Part shown: positions 22,570-31,954 of the stretch, in pieces
Layout of the letters: every line of letters starts with the position of its first letter
Position numbering within the stretch: the stretch's first letter is position 1
Assembly: GCA_028285035.1 (NCBI GenBank)
Contig: JANQQF010000047.1
Location: forward strand, 1-64,000
DNA length: 64,000 bases
Source of the DNA: Phycisphaerae bacterium
GTDB taxonomy: Bacteria; Chloroflexota; Anaerolineae; 4572-78; J111
Direction of reading: 5' to 3'
Notes under the pieces: generated by a model
The model's database searches: none
Told to the model about the DNA's origin: nothing
Seen by the model: only the letters and a program-made list of their open reading frames with translations
Translations under genes and position numbers: made by a program

Positions 22570-25500
22570 TTGTCGTTGCAAAGAGGTATTCGCCTACTCA
22601 GTAGACTTTTTAATATTAGAAGTAATGAATGGCCCCGCTTTCTCCTCATTTATGCGGTCTATTTCATTACCCTAACAGGTTGGCAGTGGGGGCGTCCTGT
22701 TGTTGAAGCTGCATTTTTGACAGAGGTAGGGGTTGAATTTTTACCGTGGGTTTTTGTCGTTAATGGCATTGTGACGATCATCGGCTCGGCGATTTATACC
22801 GCCTTTGCTGACCGAGTCAACAATACCAAATTGCTCGTTGCTCTATTTATTGTCAGTATTCTTGGTGTTTCAGTTGGTCTATTCTTTCTCATATCAGGCT
22901 CAACTGGGGTGATTGTCCCGTTAATTATCCTTTTTCTCGTTCTCAACGTGCCGCTCTTGGATATTTTTAACATCCACTGGCCCATCTACGTCAATAGTTT
23001 TTATAACACTCAATCAGCTAAACGAATCATTCCCTTGCTTGCTTCAGGAGCCCGCTTTGCTGGGATTGCCGCCGGTTTGAGCCTGCCTTATCTCAATCAA
23101 TTTTTTCAGCCCGACCCCACAAATAGCATTGTCATTATCTGGTTATCCACCCTGATCATTGCCACAATCATTGCCGCATTGATTCCTCGTTTGTTAAGAC
23201 GACAGGCAGAGGAAACGGGTGTATTTCCAATTCAAACCGTCAATGAGCCTGAAAGCGAATCGTCTTATTTAGACAACGTGAGAGAAGGCTTTCAGTTTGT
23301 TTATCAATCTCAATTTTTACGCTGGCTGGCGCTAGGTACCATCCTGACCTTCACCCTGCTACCTCTGATCAATTATCAATCTTTGCAATTATTAGATGTA
23401 AATTTGCAAAGCGAAGAAGAGATTGCCAATTTCATTGCCCTTTTGAATGTGATTGGTAACCTGATTGCGCTGCCCATTCAGCTGTTTGTACTTAATCGCC
23501 TGATCAGTCGAGTAGGTTTAGGGAATGCCAGCCTGATTTTCCCAATTGCTACCTTGGGTATTTCAGCCACTTTGAGCTTTTTCCGTACGGTTCCCGCTGC
23601 GGCGTTGGGCTACATCAACGGCTCGATTTTACGAACAACATTCCGTAATCCAGTTGATAATCTACTTTACAATGCTGTTCCATTACGAGTTAAGGGGCGA
23701 GCCCGGGCATTCATCGTGGGTTTTGTCGTGCCGATTGGTGGTTTAATCGGCGGCCTGTTGCTCTTCATTCCAGCCGTCCCAAACTCTGTGCTCCTGTTTG
23801 TCTTGATTGGTATTTTGGCCGTTGGTTTGGTTGTGACCGCCTTTATGGTGCGTAGACAATATTCGCATGCCCTGATTACGATGTTGGAGCAAGAGGACTT
23901 CTCCTTCATCTTTTCCCAACAAGGGAGCGGCTTGATTGCTGATCCCGCCACATTAGGATCCTTAAAACGTAAACTTGATGAGAGTAGTAGTCCTGAATTT
24001 GCCATTTTTATGGCGCAGTTGATTAGCCAGGTTGGGGGTAATGCTTCTGTCCAAATTTTGGCTGAGGCCATTCCAGAACAAACAGATGGTCGGGTCCGGG
24101 CCGCGATGCTTGATGTTTTGGCTGCCTCTGGAATTACCAGTCGATCTTTGCGTGATTTATATGTGGACTTTTTGGGTGATGTAGATGGACAGGCTCGCTT
24201 GGCGGCGGTGGCAGGGCTTGAGCAACTGGTTGGCCCCGAGGACGAGCAGTTTCACGCTTTAGTGGTGGATATGCTACATGATCCAGACGTTGATGTGGAA
24301 CTACGGGTATTATCTGCCTTGGCGCGTTCGGGTGATTTTTACAACATTGGTCCAGCCGTTGATGTTTTGAATGAATTTTTGGGTGACAAAAATGTTGGGC
24401 GTCGAGCCCAAGCCTTACGAATTTTGGGTGAGGTTGGGGATGTTCAGGCGGTTACCCATTTGGCTGATTACATCACCGAGGATGATGATGCCGTTCGTTT
24501 GGCGGCGGTCTCTGCCCTAGAACCCCTTGTCCAGCTTCGATTACCGGAACCGCTACAGCAAACAATTGTTGAGCGAACAAAGACGTTGTTGCACGATCCC
24601 GTTGAACGTGTTCGCCAAGCTGCCTTGAATATTCTGGCACAATTAGGGGACCAAGAGACTCATCGAGCGATTGTTGGAGCTTTGACTGATCCCAGCGCTC
24701 AGGTTCGAGCAACCGCTGTTGATGCATTGGTTAAAATCGGGAGAGCTGTGATTCCGATTGTCCATCCTCAATTTGATGCAACAGACCCTCAATTACGAAA
24801 AATGGCGACAGTGGTTCTAAGTCAAGTGAACCCCAAAGAGTATGGGCCATTGGTCAATACCCATATTACCAGCAACTTGCTGACCATTTATCGTAACCAC
24901 GGCTTGGTTGAAGCCCTAAGAACCTGTCAAGTTTTCCCCAGTATTGGGGTGATGCAAAACGCTTTGGCCGAGCAGAACAATCAGCTCATTGATGAAATTT
25001 TCTACTTATTGATGGCGATTCATAACGCAGAAGATGTGAGAATTGTGGCTGATTCGTTGGAAAGCCACAGCGTGCGTATGCGAGCGAATGCAACAGAGGC
25101 CTTAGAGTCGCTAACCTCACCACAAACGGCACAATTAATCGCGCCACTCTTTGAAAAACATTCTGCGCGTCAATTGATAAACTTGAGCCGGGATGTTTGG
25201 AACATGGAGACTCCCACAACGATTGACGCGGTTAAGCATCTTGTCTCAGATCCAGAGTCGCCTTGGTTCCGAGCGATAATGACCTTTGCTCTGGGGGAGA
25301 TGGGAGCCGCTTTAACCCCCAAACCTGAACCAGCCACGAATGGGACTCAGGAGGAGCAACAGGCTGTTGATCAGGAAAATGCAGAGACCGACGACTCGGC
25401 GACGGGGAAGCCATCACGGCTGAGACGACGGCGACAACGAGCTGGTAATCTGCTCAATCTGCTTGATGACGCGGGCGACTCTAATGACGAAAAACAAGAG

Positions 25501-26373
25501 GAACCTGAAGCCGAACCTACGAAGAAGGCCGAACCTGCGAAGAAAGAAAGGCGTAAACCCCGTCGATCTTTAGTGGGCTTGCTTGGAGCGTTGGATGATG
25601 AGCCACCCAAAGAAAAGTTGGTAGACGACTCGCCTGCTCCTGAACCCAAACAAACCAAGGGGCTTTTCGACTCTTTGAAGGGTGGCGTTCTCAAGAAAAT
25701 CGAAGACGAGTCCACTGAACTAGATTTATCAAAATATGTGCCATTAGCAATGTCAGATATTGAGCACTCTTTGGAGCGTTCATTTGCTGATGAAAATGCT
25801 GATGTGCGCTTAGCGGCTCGGGCTGCTAGACGTACAATAGCCGGGTTTCATATCACCGATGTGAAACAGGAGGAGGTCTTTTTGCTCTCAACAATCGAAA
25901 AAATCATCTTCTTGAAAGAAGTGCCCTTTTTCCAGGGCATGACAATTTATCAGTTGGAAGTGTTGGCTAATATTTCCGAGGAGAAATTATTTCATGAAGA
26001 TGAACGTATCTTTGAAGAAAAGGATGCCGGTGGCGCATTATATGTTGTCGTTAATGGCCGGGTTGGCATTGAGCAAGAGCGCCGAAAAGGGTCGTATGCT
26101 CGCTTAGCCACCCTAGGCCCCCGCGCCTATTTTGGTGAAACAAGCCTCTTTGATAATAGCCCCCGCTCAAGCTCCGCAATCGCTATTCAGGATACCCTTA
26201 CCTTACGGGTGCGGCGTGAGCCTTTGATTGCTTTGGCCCGACAATATCCTGATTTGTCTTTGGAGTTAATTAGTGTTCTTAGCCATCGGTTGCGTGATGC
26301 GAATGATCGAATTGCCGACTTAACCCGCACCCGGCCACGTGAGTTACAAAAACTATTTGATAAGTTTGATTAA
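22570..26373 (+). CDS. Transporter-like / HEAT-repeat / cyclic-nucleotide-binding fusion
   Basis: 1267 residues from a TTG at 22570 (GGAG upstream; the TTG at 22576 is spaced better). Residues about 15-430 hold 12 or so membrane helices, similar to MFS or ATP/ADP-exchanger-like transporters (FLLIYAVYFITLTGWQWGRP). Residues about 440-905 are HEAT repeats (VRLAAVSALEPL). Residues about 905-1045 are a charged, Glu/Lys/Pro-rich disordered linker. A cyclic-nucleotide-binding domain (about 1110-1245) closes the protein, with the phosphate cassette FGETSLFDNSPRSSS, including Glu1190 and Arg1199. It is likely a cAMP-responsive membrane protein, in keeping with the cyclase upstream. Confidence 0.85.
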   Translation: MSLQRGIRLLSRLFNIRSNEWPRFLLIYAVYFITLTGWQWGRPVVEAAFLTEVGVEFLPWVFVVNGIVTIIGSAIYTAFADRVNNTKLLVALFIVSILGVSVGLFFLISGSTGVIVPLIILFLVLNVPLLDIFNIHWPIYVNSFYNTQSAKRIIPLLASGARFAGIAAGLSLPYLNQFFQPDPTNSIVIIWLSTLIIATIIAALIPRLLRRQAEETGVFPIQTVNEPESESSYLDNVREGFQFVYQSQFLRWLALGTILTFTLLPLINYQSLQLLDVNLQSEEEIANFIALLNVIGNLIALPIQLFVLNRLISRVGLGNASLIFPIATLGISATLSFFRTVPAAALGYINGSILRTTFRNPVDNLLYNAVPLRVKGRARAFIVGFVVPIGGLIGGLLLFIPAVPNSVLLFVLIGILAVGLVVTAFMVRRQYSHALITMLEQEDFSFIFSQQGSGLIADPATLGSLKRKLDESSSPEFAIFMAQLISQVGGNASVQILAEAIPEQTDGRVRAAMLDVLAASGITSRSLRDLYVDFLGDVDGQARLAAVAGLEQLVGPEDEQFHALVVDMLHDPDVDVELRVLSALARSGDFYNIGPAVDVLNEFLGDKNVGRRAQALRILGEVGDVQAVTHLADYITEDDDAVRLAAVSALEPLVQLRLPEPLQQTIVERTKTLLHDPVERVRQAALNILAQLGDQETHRAIVGALTDPSAQVRATAVDALVKIGRAVIPIVHPQFDATDPQLRKMATVVLSQVNPKEYGPLVNTHITSNLLTIYRNHGLVEALRTCQVFPSIGVMQNALAEQNNQLIDEIFYLLMAIHNAEDVRIVADSLESHSVRMRANATEALESLTSPQTAQLIAPLFEKHSARQLINLSRDVWNMETPTTIDAVKHLVSDPESPWFRAIMTFALGEMGAALTPKPEPATNGTQEEQQAVDQENAETDDSATGKPSRLRRRRQRAGNLLNLLDDAGDSNDEKQEEPEAEPTKKAEPAKKERRKPRRSLVGLLGALDDEPPKEKLVDDSPAPEPKQTKGLFDSLKGGVLKKIEDESTELDLSKYVPLAMSDIEHSLERSFADENADVRLAARAARRTIAGFHITDVKQEEVFLLSTIEKIIFLKEVPFFQGMTIYQLEVLANISEEKLFHEDERIFEEKDAGGALYVVVNGRVGIEQERRKGSYARLATLGPRAYFGETSLFDNSPRSSSAIAIQDTLTLRVRREPLIALARQYPDLSLELISVLSHRLRDANDRIADLTRTRPRELQKLFDKFD

Positions 26374-26382
26374 ATTGTATTT

Positions 26383-27192
26383 ATGACAAACTCTATTTTT
26401 ACACTTGATACGACAGATGTTAATCAGTCGGTATCCCTGCAGCCTACTTCGATTGAGGCCTTGACCGAAGCAGTGTGGCAAGGAATGGCTGATAATATTG
26501 CCAAGGAAGTGAGCCTGACCTCCTATCCGGCGCACGTCCTTGAGGAACGCTGGGCAAAAGGTCGAGCGGTTGTGGCTTTGTATAAAGAGCAAATTGTCAG
26601 TTATATTAGCTTGGTTCCTGTCCTGAATGATCCGGCACGTCGCCATATTTCTGAGATTGCTGATGTTTCGGTTGATCAATTTCCCCAGATTGACATTAAT
26701 GAGTCTGCGACAGGCTGGACGCATCCTGAGTGGCGAAAAAAAGGGGTAAGTTACCAGTTGCGGCAACAGCTGCTCGGGCGTTTTGATGATTATAATTTAT
26801 TCGTTACCATCGCTGTCGGCCTGGGAGCGGCCCCTGTTGTCTCCAAATTAGGCTGGCGATTAGTTGATTGGGGGGAATTTCCCTTTGTTAGTAGTTTGGT
26901 TGGTTTGCCGATTAAAGGGTTAGAGGATAAAGTGCCAGTGGGGCGTCGCTTGCCCCCAAATATGATAATTTATCGAGGTAATCATATCACCCTTGATGAT
27001 GCAGACCATTCTTGGCAGAAATATTGTCATTTCTGGGTATCCAGTTTTGATACAGCCTCAACCCTAAATATACAAATCTCACAACTAATGCAGAATGACC
27101 TTCCTCGCTGGCGTGATCATTTTGCCACGTACCTTATGCAAAAGAATGATCCTCGCTGGAAACCATTTCTGTTTGATGAGGATTATGGCTGA
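26383..27192 (+). CDS. GNAT-like acetyltransferase domain protein
   Basis: 269 residues. The region RAVVALYKEQIVSYISLVPV followed by TGWTHPEWRKKGVSYQLRQQ and VVSKLGWRLVDWGEF has the GNAT order of strand, acetyl-CoA-binding turn (RKKGVSYQL, a variant of the usual Q/RxxGxG/A) and C-terminal strand. The remaining C-terminal 80 residues are not recognised. It starts 9 bp after the transporter/CNB gene, so the two are probably cotranscribed. The acceptor is unknown. Confidence 0.62.
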   Translation: MTNSIFTLDTTDVNQSVSLQPTSIEALTEAVWQGMADNIAKEVSLTSYPAHVLEERWAKGRAVVALYKEQIVSYISLVPVLNDPARRHISEIADVSVDQFPQIDINESATGWTHPEWRKKGVSYQLRQQLLGRFDDYNLFVTIAVGLGAAPVVSKLGWRLVDWGEFPFVSSLVGLPIKGLEDKVPVGRRLPPNMIIYRGNHITLDDADHSWQKYCHFWVSSFDTASTLNIQISQLMQNDLPRWRDHFATYLMQKNDPRWKPFLFDEDYG

Positions 27193-27622
27193 TTTAGCCT
27201 TGAAATCTTCCCCACTGCTCAAGTTGTGGTATAATTTACTAAAGATGTTTGTAATTATTAGCTACAATTTCCTACTATTAACCCCAATGAAAAACTGATA
27301 TACTTTTATTAAGATTAGAGTTGTGTAAATTACCTCTACAAATATCGATATTTTACAGAGGTAGTGGGACACTCCCAAAATTAGGAATCAGTTTCTTCTT
27401 GTGATGATTTTATCTAAATGGAAATTTAATAAATCAAATAATATTCTGTTTCAGAAGAATAACGCCTGTGCTCCACAAAGATCAAGGCTAATGTTTTGTA
27501 TAATTCTGGAGCACTAAATTTTTGAATACTCTTTAACTTTGTTAAGATAATTCGACTTAAGATAACCAAAACCGATTCCTGAAAAACCTAAGACTTTTTA
27601 TGGGGTCTAAGGAGGATCACAA
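27193..27622. other. 430-bp AT-rich intergenic region with promoter and inverted repeat
   Basis: No gene is seen. GTGCTCCA (27468-27475) and TGGAGCAC (27507-27514) form a perfect inverted repeat that encloses a TATAAT at 27499-27504. This suggests a regulated promoter for the downstream peptide-binding lipoprotein. A near-palindrome ATTCTG-TTT-CAGAAGAAT lies at about 27443-27460. A perfect ribosome site, AAGGAGG, precedes the next start. Confidence 0.5.
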
Positions 27623-29425
27623 ATGCCCCAATATGTTTCTCGAATATGCTTATACCTGTCACTCGCAATATTACTTTTTGCTGTACTCTTGACAGGGTGT
27701 AATTTTGCGCCAACTGAAACGGTGCTGGAACCCACATCTACCCCGCTGCCTGAGCCAACACCGTCAGGTCGAGGGGCTGGTGACACCTTGAGGCTGCTCT
27801 TTTGGCAAGCGCCAACGATTCTCAATCCACATTTGGCCACGGGTCAAAAAGACTGGGGAGCCAGCCGAATTACATATGAACCATTAGCCAGTTATAATGA
27901 GAATGACGAACTCATCCCGATTTTGGCGGCTGAAATTCCGAGCTTGGAAAATGATGATTTGGCCGAGGATGGGAAGTCAGTCACCTGGCGATTGCGCGAA
28001 GATGTGATTTGGTCAGATGGCGAACCATTTACGGCCGATGATGTGTTGTTCACCTACGAATTTATTACAAACCCGGATACGGAAGCAACAACCACCTCCG
28101 AGTATGCAGGCATTGAGCGTGTGGAAGTGATTGATGATTTCACGATAAAAATCAATTTTTTTGATGTTACACCGGCCTGGAATATTCCTTTTGTGGGGGT
28201 AAAGGGAATGATCTTGCCCCGGCATATTTTAGAGGAATTTAATGGACCCAACGCAGCAGACACCAAAGATTTACTGCCTGTGGGCACTGGGGCCTATCAA
28301 ATGATTTCCTTTAAGCCTCAAGAGGTTTTGTTCCTAGGTAACCAATTGGTTGAAACCAATAAGATTGTTTATGAACCTAACCCATTTTTCCGGGAAGCTG
28401 ATAAACCTTACTTTAGTAGAGTAGAGTTACGGGGCGGCGGTATTCCTGAAGAGGCAGCTCGCTCAGTTTTGGCGGCTGGTGAGGTCGATTTTGCTCTTAA
28501 CTTGTTGCTTGATGCCACCACCTTGGCTACACTAGAGGCAGAAGGACAAGGGGTGATTTTGGCCCCCTTTGGCGCTTTTGTTGAGCGAATTTTGCTCAAT
28601 CGCACCGACCCCAATCGGGTGACAGATGATGGCGAACGATCAAATATCAATTTCCCCAATCCGGTTTTAAGTGATTTAGCGGTTCGCCAAGCCCTAACTT
28701 ACGCGATTGACCGTGATAGAATTGCCGAGTTGTATGGTCCAACTGGACGACCAACTGCGACAATGCTCGTTTCCCCATCACAGTTCCGCTCACCCAATAA
28801 TACTTACGAGTTCAACTTGGAACGGGCGGCTCAGATATTGGATGATGCGGGTTGGGTCGACTCGGACGGGGATGGTACACGCGATAAAAATGGGGTAGAG
28901 ATGCAGCTACTATTTCAGACCTCTGAAAATAGCCTGCGTCAACAAACCCAGCGGATTATTCAGCAAGATTTGAAGACGATTGGCATCGATATTGAGGTAA
29001 AGATTATCCCAGCCAGTATCTTCTTTAGTAATAATCCCTCTAACCCCGATACCCGATTTCACTTTTATGCCGATTTAGAGGAATTCAATACAGCCAATCG
29101 TAGCCCTGACCCTGCGGCCTATATGAAAAGTTGGACCTGTGACGAAATTTCTCAAAAATCGAATGACTGGTCTGGGGCCAATATTGAGCGGTGGTGTAAT
29201 CCAGAATATGATGCTTTATACGAACAGGCTCTCACCGAACTAGATCAAGAAATACGTAACGAACTGTTTATACAGATGAATGATATGCTTATCAATGATG
29301 TTGTGATTATTCCTCTCGTGCATCGGGCCACGGTTTCAGGGGTCAGTACCACAATCGAAGGGATTGAACTGACGCCGTGGGATGCGACGACTTGGAATAT
29401 CAAAGATTGGAGTCGGGTACAATGA
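27623..29425 (+). CDS. Peptide/solute-binding lipoprotein of ABC type (SBP_bac_5)
   Basis: 600 residues, preceded by AAGGAGG eight bases upstream. The signal peptide ends in a lipobox (LLTGC, Cys26 approx.), followed by a Pro/Thr linker (PTSTPLPEPTPS). The body is a family 5 binding protein: LRLLFWQAPTILNPHLATGQ, DVIWSDGEPFTADDVLFTYE and AVRQALTYAIDRDRIAELYG. Family members bind oligopeptides, nickel or sugars. No permease or ATPase genes follow. Instead the stop codon overlaps the start of a receptor-like gene (ATGA), suggesting this protein serves as a ligand sensor. Confidence 0.88.
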   Translation: MPQYVSRICLYLSLAILLFAVLLTGCNFAPTETVLEPTSTPLPEPTPSGRGAGDTLRLLFWQAPTILNPHLATGQKDWGASRITYEPLASYNENDELIPILAAEIPSLENDDLAEDGKSVTWRLREDVIWSDGEPFTADDVLFTYEFITNPDTEATTTSEYAGIERVEVIDDFTIKINFFDVTPAWNIPFVGVKGMILPRHILEEFNGPNAADTKDLLPVGTGAYQMISFKPQEVLFLGNQLVETNKIVYEPNPFFREADKPYFSRVELRGGGIPEEAARSVLAAGEVDFALNLLLDATTLATLEAEGQGVILAPFGAFVERILLNRTDPNRVTDDGERSNINFPNPVLSDLAVRQALTYAIDRDRIAELYGPTGRPTATMLVSPSQFRSPNNTYEFNLERAAQILDDAGWVDSDGDGTRDKNGVEMQLLFQTSENSLRQQTQRIIQQDLKTIGIDIEVKIIPASIFFSNNPSNPDTRFHFYADLEEFNTANRSPDPAAYMKSWTCDEISQKSNDWSGANIERWCNPEYDALYEQALTELDQEIRNELFIQMNDMLINDVVIIPLVHRATVSGVSTTIEGIELTPWDATTWNIKDWSRVQ

Positions 29426-31416
29426 CCGCGTCAACTGCAACAAATACTTCCACTGAATCGAACGCTTCGCCTCCACGAGGATTTCTCAAAAACCTGAGTA
29501 TTGGGAATAAATTAAGTCTTGGGTTTGGAATCTTGGTGATCTTAACCTTGGTTGGTGCTGCGGTCAGTTATATCGGTAGCAGCTTTGCTACCAGCCGAAT
29601 TAATATCACCGAAGATGTGCGGGTGCCAACAGCCCTGGCTTCATCTGAGGCCCAGGCAAACCTGCTGCGAATGGAGGCCGATGTTCGGGGATATTTGGCC
29701 TTGGGCGAAGGAACATTTCGGGATAGTTACAACGAGTCACGCCAAGCCTTTGAGGCCGATTTGGCCATTCTGGAGCAACTAGCGCCTAACTTCAACGCCG
29801 ATAATCAACAACGCTTTGAGGATTTAAAGGTTGCCTTTGCCGCTTGGTCTCAATTACCTGATAAGCTGTTTGAATTACGGGATGACCAGCTTGAACGGGA
29901 ACCGGCCTATGCCTTACTCCAGACGGAAGGGATTCGGACGGCAGGACAAGCTTTGATTGATTTGCAAAGTATGATCGAAATTCAGGCAGGACGTGAACCG
30001 ACGGAAGAGAACGTAGCGCTTTTGTCAGATATGGCAGAATTACAAGGCTCCTTTACCGCGATGCTGTCTGGTCTGCGGGGCTACGTAACCACCCGTAATC
30101 GAATTTATCGGGCAGAATATCAATCTAATCTCGATTTGAATGAGTTTGCTTGGGAAGCTCTCAATAGTAAGCAAAATCTACTGGATCAAAATCAACAAGC
30201 TTTGCTGGAAAGTATTACGCAAAATCGTGATACTTTCTTGGTGTTGCCTGACCAAATGTTTGAATTGTTGGAAGGGGAACGCTGGCGAGAAGATTTATTT
30301 TTGTTTAGTACAGAAGCAGTGCCTTTGGCCGCAGAGATGCGTCAACTCCTGGCCGACTTAACCTCCGACCAGCAAGCCCTGCTTGAGGCCGACCTGGGGG
30401 CTGGTCGTAGACAGCTGACCACAGCCAATCAACAAACCTTGATTGGAGGTGCCGTGGCGCTCATCCTTGGCTTGGCGATGGCTGTGATCTTCCGTGAAAA
30501 TATTGCTGGCCCAGTACAACGATTAACCAATGTCGCCGAGCGAATTCGTTCCGGTGATTTGGAAGCCCAAGCGGTGGTTGAATCACGTGATGAGACAGGG
30601 ACCTTGGCTGAAACGTTCAACCGAATGACGGGGCAGCTGCGCCAATCGTTATTCCAGGTGCGCAAGGAGAAAAAACGGGCTGATGATTTGCTGGACGTCG
30701 TTATCCCAATTGGGGTAGATTTGACCTCAGAGCGAAACTTCAACCGGCTTTTGGAAAAGATGATGCTGGAGGCCAAGGCCTTCTGTCACGCCGATGCTGG
30801 GGTGTTGTATCTGTTGCGCTCTGAAGACAAGAGCTTGGAATACGTGAGCGTTTCAAATGATACCCTTGATATGAATATGGGGGGGACGACCGGCAATGAC
30901 ATTGAACTGAAACCCTTACCGCTTTATGTTTCGGACACCAAAGCGCCAAATCACGGGACCATTGCCACCCACGTCGCTTTGACAGGCGACTCGCTCAATA
31001 TCGCTAATGCCGATGCACCGGGGACACCACAATTCTCTGGCCCCAAAATTTTTGGTGATGATGTCAGCTATCGTGCTCAGTCCTATCTCAATATTCCGCT
31101 GAAAAATCACTCAGAGGAAGTGGTTGGCGTCCTACAACTCATTAATGCCCAAGACCCTGAAACTAAGCAGGTCGTGCCATTTGATCAGAATTTGCAACAG
31201 ATGATGGAGTCCTTCTCTTCACTCGCAGTTGCGGCTCTTGAAGCCTACATTCGAGAAGAAAGTCTCAAGCAAGAAATCCAGCAGCTTCGCATAGAGATCG
31301 ACGAGGTGAAACGACAGCAAGAAGTGAAGCGTATTGTCGACACCGAGGTCTTCCGCGATTTGAAGGCCAAAGCGCAAGACCTACGGACACGAGCGCGACG
31401 TCGTCGAGACTCATAA
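29422..31416 (+). CDS. HAMP-GAF membrane receptor without output domain
   Basis: 664 residues; the ATG at 29422 overlaps the previous stop by four bases. A first membrane helix (about 27-50, LGFGILVILTLVGAAVSYI), an extracytoplasmic helical sensor region like CHASE3 (to about 325), a second helix (IGGAVALILGLAMAVIF), a HAMP domain (GPVQRLTNVAERIRSGDLEA) and a GAF domain (about 435-600) are followed by a basic coiled coil. No kinase, methyl-accepting, cyclase or GGDEF domain is present. It probably forms a receptor pair with the lipoprotein and passes the signal to a separate protein. Confidence 0.8.
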   Translation: MTASTATNTSTESNASPPRGFLKNLSIGNKLSLGFGILVILTLVGAAVSYIGSSFATSRINITEDVRVPTALASSEAQANLLRMEADVRGYLALGEGTFRDSYNESRQAFEADLAILEQLAPNFNADNQQRFEDLKVAFAAWSQLPDKLFELRDDQLEREPAYALLQTEGIRTAGQALIDLQSMIEIQAGREPTEENVALLSDMAELQGSFTAMLSGLRGYVTTRNRIYRAEYQSNLDLNEFAWEALNSKQNLLDQNQQALLESITQNRDTFLVLPDQMFELLEGERWREDLFLFSTEAVPLAAEMRQLLADLTSDQQALLEADLGAGRRQLTTANQQTLIGGAVALILGLAMAVIFRENIAGPVQRLTNVAERIRSGDLEAQAVVESRDETGTLAETFNRMTGQLRQSLFQVRKEKKRADDLLDVVIPIGVDLTSERNFNRLLEKMMLEAKAFCHADAGVLYLLRSEDKSLEYVSVSNDTLDMNMGGTTGNDIELKPLPLYVSDTKAPNHGTIATHVALTGDSLNIANADAPGTPQFSGPKIFGDDVSYRAQSYLNIPLKNHSEEVVGVLQLINAQDPETKQVVPFDQNLQQMMESFSSLAVAALEAYIREESLKQEIQQLRIEIDEVKRQQEVKRIVDTEVFRDLKAKAQDLRTRARRRRDS

Positions 31417-31435
31417 AATTGTCAATCATAAGCAC

Positions 31436-31467
31436 AACAAAAAGAGTGGTTCAGCCACTCTTTTTGT
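31436..31467. terminator. Bidirectional terminator between convergent genes
   Basis: AACAAAAAGAGTGG (31436-31449) pairs with CCACTCTTTTTGTT (31455-31468) around a five-base loop. The A-run on one side and T-run on the other serve both the receptor gene (+) and the lipoprotein gene (-). Confidence 0.88.
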
Positions 31468-31926
31468 TTATGGATTTACAATCTGAAAATTTGCACCATA
31501 TTGGGGTGTTTTGTAAATAATCACTTCAAATCTGTACTTACCTTCGGCATAAATGTGTTGCTCTGGATCAAGTAGACTATAAAAATGGCCATTTGTTACA
31601 CCACTAAGCACCTCTCTGTAAATTAGTTTATCTTCATAATACCAATTGATTGGTAATGTGATAGGGTTTTTGCTCACATCCAATTTACCACAAGCATAAA
31701 TGTAAGCCTCATCTGTCGAAAAAGTTTGTGAAACCCCAATAGGAGTATTCAGGTCATCCCATCCAGTACAGGTGGGTAGGTCCGTTATTGTTACATTTAG
31801 ATGTTCTTGTGAAGTACACCCCATTAGTAATGTGAATAGCATGCTTAAAAAAAGTATCTGTAAGCTGTATCTTTGCTTGAAACTGAAATTTAACGTTTTC
31901 TTACCCAAAATCAACCTTTTTAGCAT
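31468..31926 (-). CDS. Small secreted lipoprotein of unknown function
   Basis: 152 residues from the ATG at 31926 (AGAGG five bases upstream). A long basic N-terminus is followed by a hydrophobic helix (LQILFLSMLFTLLMGC) ending in a lipobox cysteine (Cys36 or so). The mature part (about 115 residues) has CTGWDDLNTPIG, YIYACGKLDVS and PINWYYEDKLI, suggesting a beta-sandwich with one disulfide. Chloroflexi have related small lipoproteins of unknown role. It ends at the shared terminator. Confidence 0.62.
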   Translation of the reverse strand: MLKRLILGKKTLNFSFKQRYSLQILFLSMLFTLLMGCTSQEHLNVTITDLPTCTGWDDLNTPIGVSQTFSTDEAYIYACGKLDVSKNPITLPINWYYEDKLIYREVLSGVTNGHFYSLLDPEQHIYAEGKYRFEVIIYKTPQYGANFQIVNP

Positions 31927-31954
31927 TTATGCCTCTTTTATCAGCTATAAAATT

